A stretch of DNA of 64,000 nt from Caryophanales bacterium (GTDB lineage: Bacteria; Bacillota; Bacilli; Exiguobacteriales; Exiguobacteriaceae). The stretch lies in the NCBI GenBank assembly GCA_902363455.1, contig CABJAC010000004.1, positions 186,001 to 250,000 on the forward strand. The letters are read 5' to 3'. The position numbers and the translations under genes are program-made. Under the pieces are notes generated by a model. It did not search any database and was not told the origin of the DNA. It saw nothing but the letters and a program-made list of their open reading frames with translations. Numbering within the stretch: position 1 is the first letter of the stretch; each line of letters begins with the position of its first letter. This document shows, one piece after another, positions 63,276 through 64,000 of this stretch.

Positions 63276-64000
63276 TTAACGTTTCTTTTTCGGCTTTTTC
63301 GGAGCTTGTGCTACTTCTGCCGCTTCTTTTTCACGTTTTGAAGCAATCGTTGCTTCTGTCTGCACTTTAATCTTCTCACGCATCGGTTTCATGATGACGA
63401 TTGTCACGATAATCGAGAAGATGTAACCCACGACCCAGTACAGCGACAAGGCGGATGGTAACGTCACACCCATGACGAAGATCATGATCGGGAAGACGTA
63501 CAACATGATTTTCATCTGTGGATTGTCGTCTTGACCTGCCATTGAGATTTTCTGTTGCAAGTACGTAAAGATTGCCGACAGAATCGGAAGAATGAAGTAC
63601 GGATCTGGTTTTCCGAGATCGAACCAAAGGAACGAGTGTTGGAAAATGGCCGGTGTATAGATGATTGCATTGTAGAAGGCAATCAAAATCGGCATTTGAA
63701 TCAAGATCGGTAAACAGCCGGCAAGCGGATTGACGTTGTGCTCTTGGTACAACTTCATCATCTCTTGTTGCAGTTTTTGCTGTGTTTCTTGATCTTTCGA
63801 GCTATATTTCTCACGAAGTTTCATCATTTCCGGCTGAATGACTTGCATCCCACCCATACTCTTCGTTTGTTTAATCATCAACGGTAAGATGACAAGGCGG
63901 ACGATTAATGTTGTGATAACGATCGCAATCCCGTAATCTCCATTAAAATACTTAGCAAATGTACCGATCAACCATGCCATCGGCCAAACAAAGTAGTGTT
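63276..64000 (-). CDS. yidC: YidC/SpoIIIJ membrane protein insertase (5' end outside the window)
   Basis: The C-terminal 241 codons of YidC/Oxa1, which inserts and folds membrane proteins. The frame continues to the window edge ([22 protein letters not shown]), so the lipoprotein signal and first helix lie beyond base 64000. [18 protein letters not shown] contains the conserved membrane Arg, [27 protein letters not shown] is diagnostic, and the tail is strongly basic (KKPKKKR). A terminator follows directly; jag, its usual partner, is not next to it. Confidence 0.96.
   Translation of the reverse strand, partial: HYFVWPMAWLIGTFAKYFNGDYGIAIVITTLIVRLVILPLMIKQTKSMGGMQVIQPEMMKLREKYSSKDQETQQKLQQEMMKLYQEHNVNPLAGCLPILIQMPILIAFYNAIIYTPAIFQHSFLWFDLGKPDPYFILPILSAIFTYLQQKISMAGQDDNPQMKIMLYVFPIMIFVMGVTLPSALSLYWVVGYIFSIIVTIVIMKPMREKIKVQTEATIASKREKEAAEVAQAPKKPKKKR

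Noticed and set aside
1..64000. CRISPR array or Cas genes
   Set aside because: No regularly spaced direct repeats and no Cas proteins were seen; TnpB is the only RNA-guided nuclease in the window.

Overview
The window looks like chromosomal DNA of a low-to-mid-GC member of the Bacillales, most probably Exiguobacterium. This rests on the protein sequences and on a block of about 25 kb (39-64 kb) that has the gene order found just left of oriC in Bacillus relatives. Written from the right edge, that order is yidC, mnmE, mnmG, rsmG, noc, parB, yyaC, an MscS channel, a DUF951 gene, ychF, rpsF-ssb-rpsR, gdpP-rplI-dnaC, purA, walRKHIJ-htrA, rlmH. Nearly all of it is on the minus strand, transcribed away from an origin that should lie just beyond base 64000. 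Two parS-like sites (47277-47292 and 59075-59090) and a cluster of five perfect DnaA boxes (39673-39960) fit an origin-proximal position.

The left 39 kb is metabolic and accessory: an SDR and an M20 peptidase; a MarR regulator divergent from a CBS-protein/MFS operon; a SAM-riboswitch-controlled permease plus homocysteine methyltransferase; a PanE-like reductase; a decayed gluconate operon; the ahpCF peroxide-defence operon; an ECF S component; malate:quinone oxidoreductase; an Fe-S-type photolyase; a glycine-riboswitch-controlled CycA-like permease; an orphan PD-(D/E)XK nuclease; an MFS carrier; tandem LURP-one-like proteins with a Nudix enzyme; a Dus enzyme; and a hydrolase/GH3 glycosidase operon. 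After these come small membrane proteins, a secreted HNH nuclease and two orphan small proteins.

The most informative observations are as follows. (1) A 1351-bp solo TnpB element (10960-12310) sits inside the 3' end of gntR. Joining its flanks restores a 717-nt gntR frame whose stop overlaps gntK. The left flank ends in TTTAT and the right flank would be the guide. (2) The gluconate permease gene gntP is deleted except for its last 47 codons, left between gntK and gnd. (3) soj/parA is missing between noc and parB, and ParB starts directly at its partition domain, without the N-terminal peptide that normally contacts ParA. An in-frame stop two codons upstream rules out an extension. (4) jag is missing between yidC and mnmE. 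(5) A DnaA-box cluster surrounds an easily overlooked 53-codon CxxH/CxxC gene. (6) Several regulatory sites can be read directly: SAM and glycine riboswitches, a GntR operator with a cre-like site, twin MarR-type operators, and a 26-bp palindrome on the -35 of the SAM-riboswitch transcript.

No CRISPR array, rRNA or tRNA gene was found. All family assignments come from reading the sequence, without database searches.
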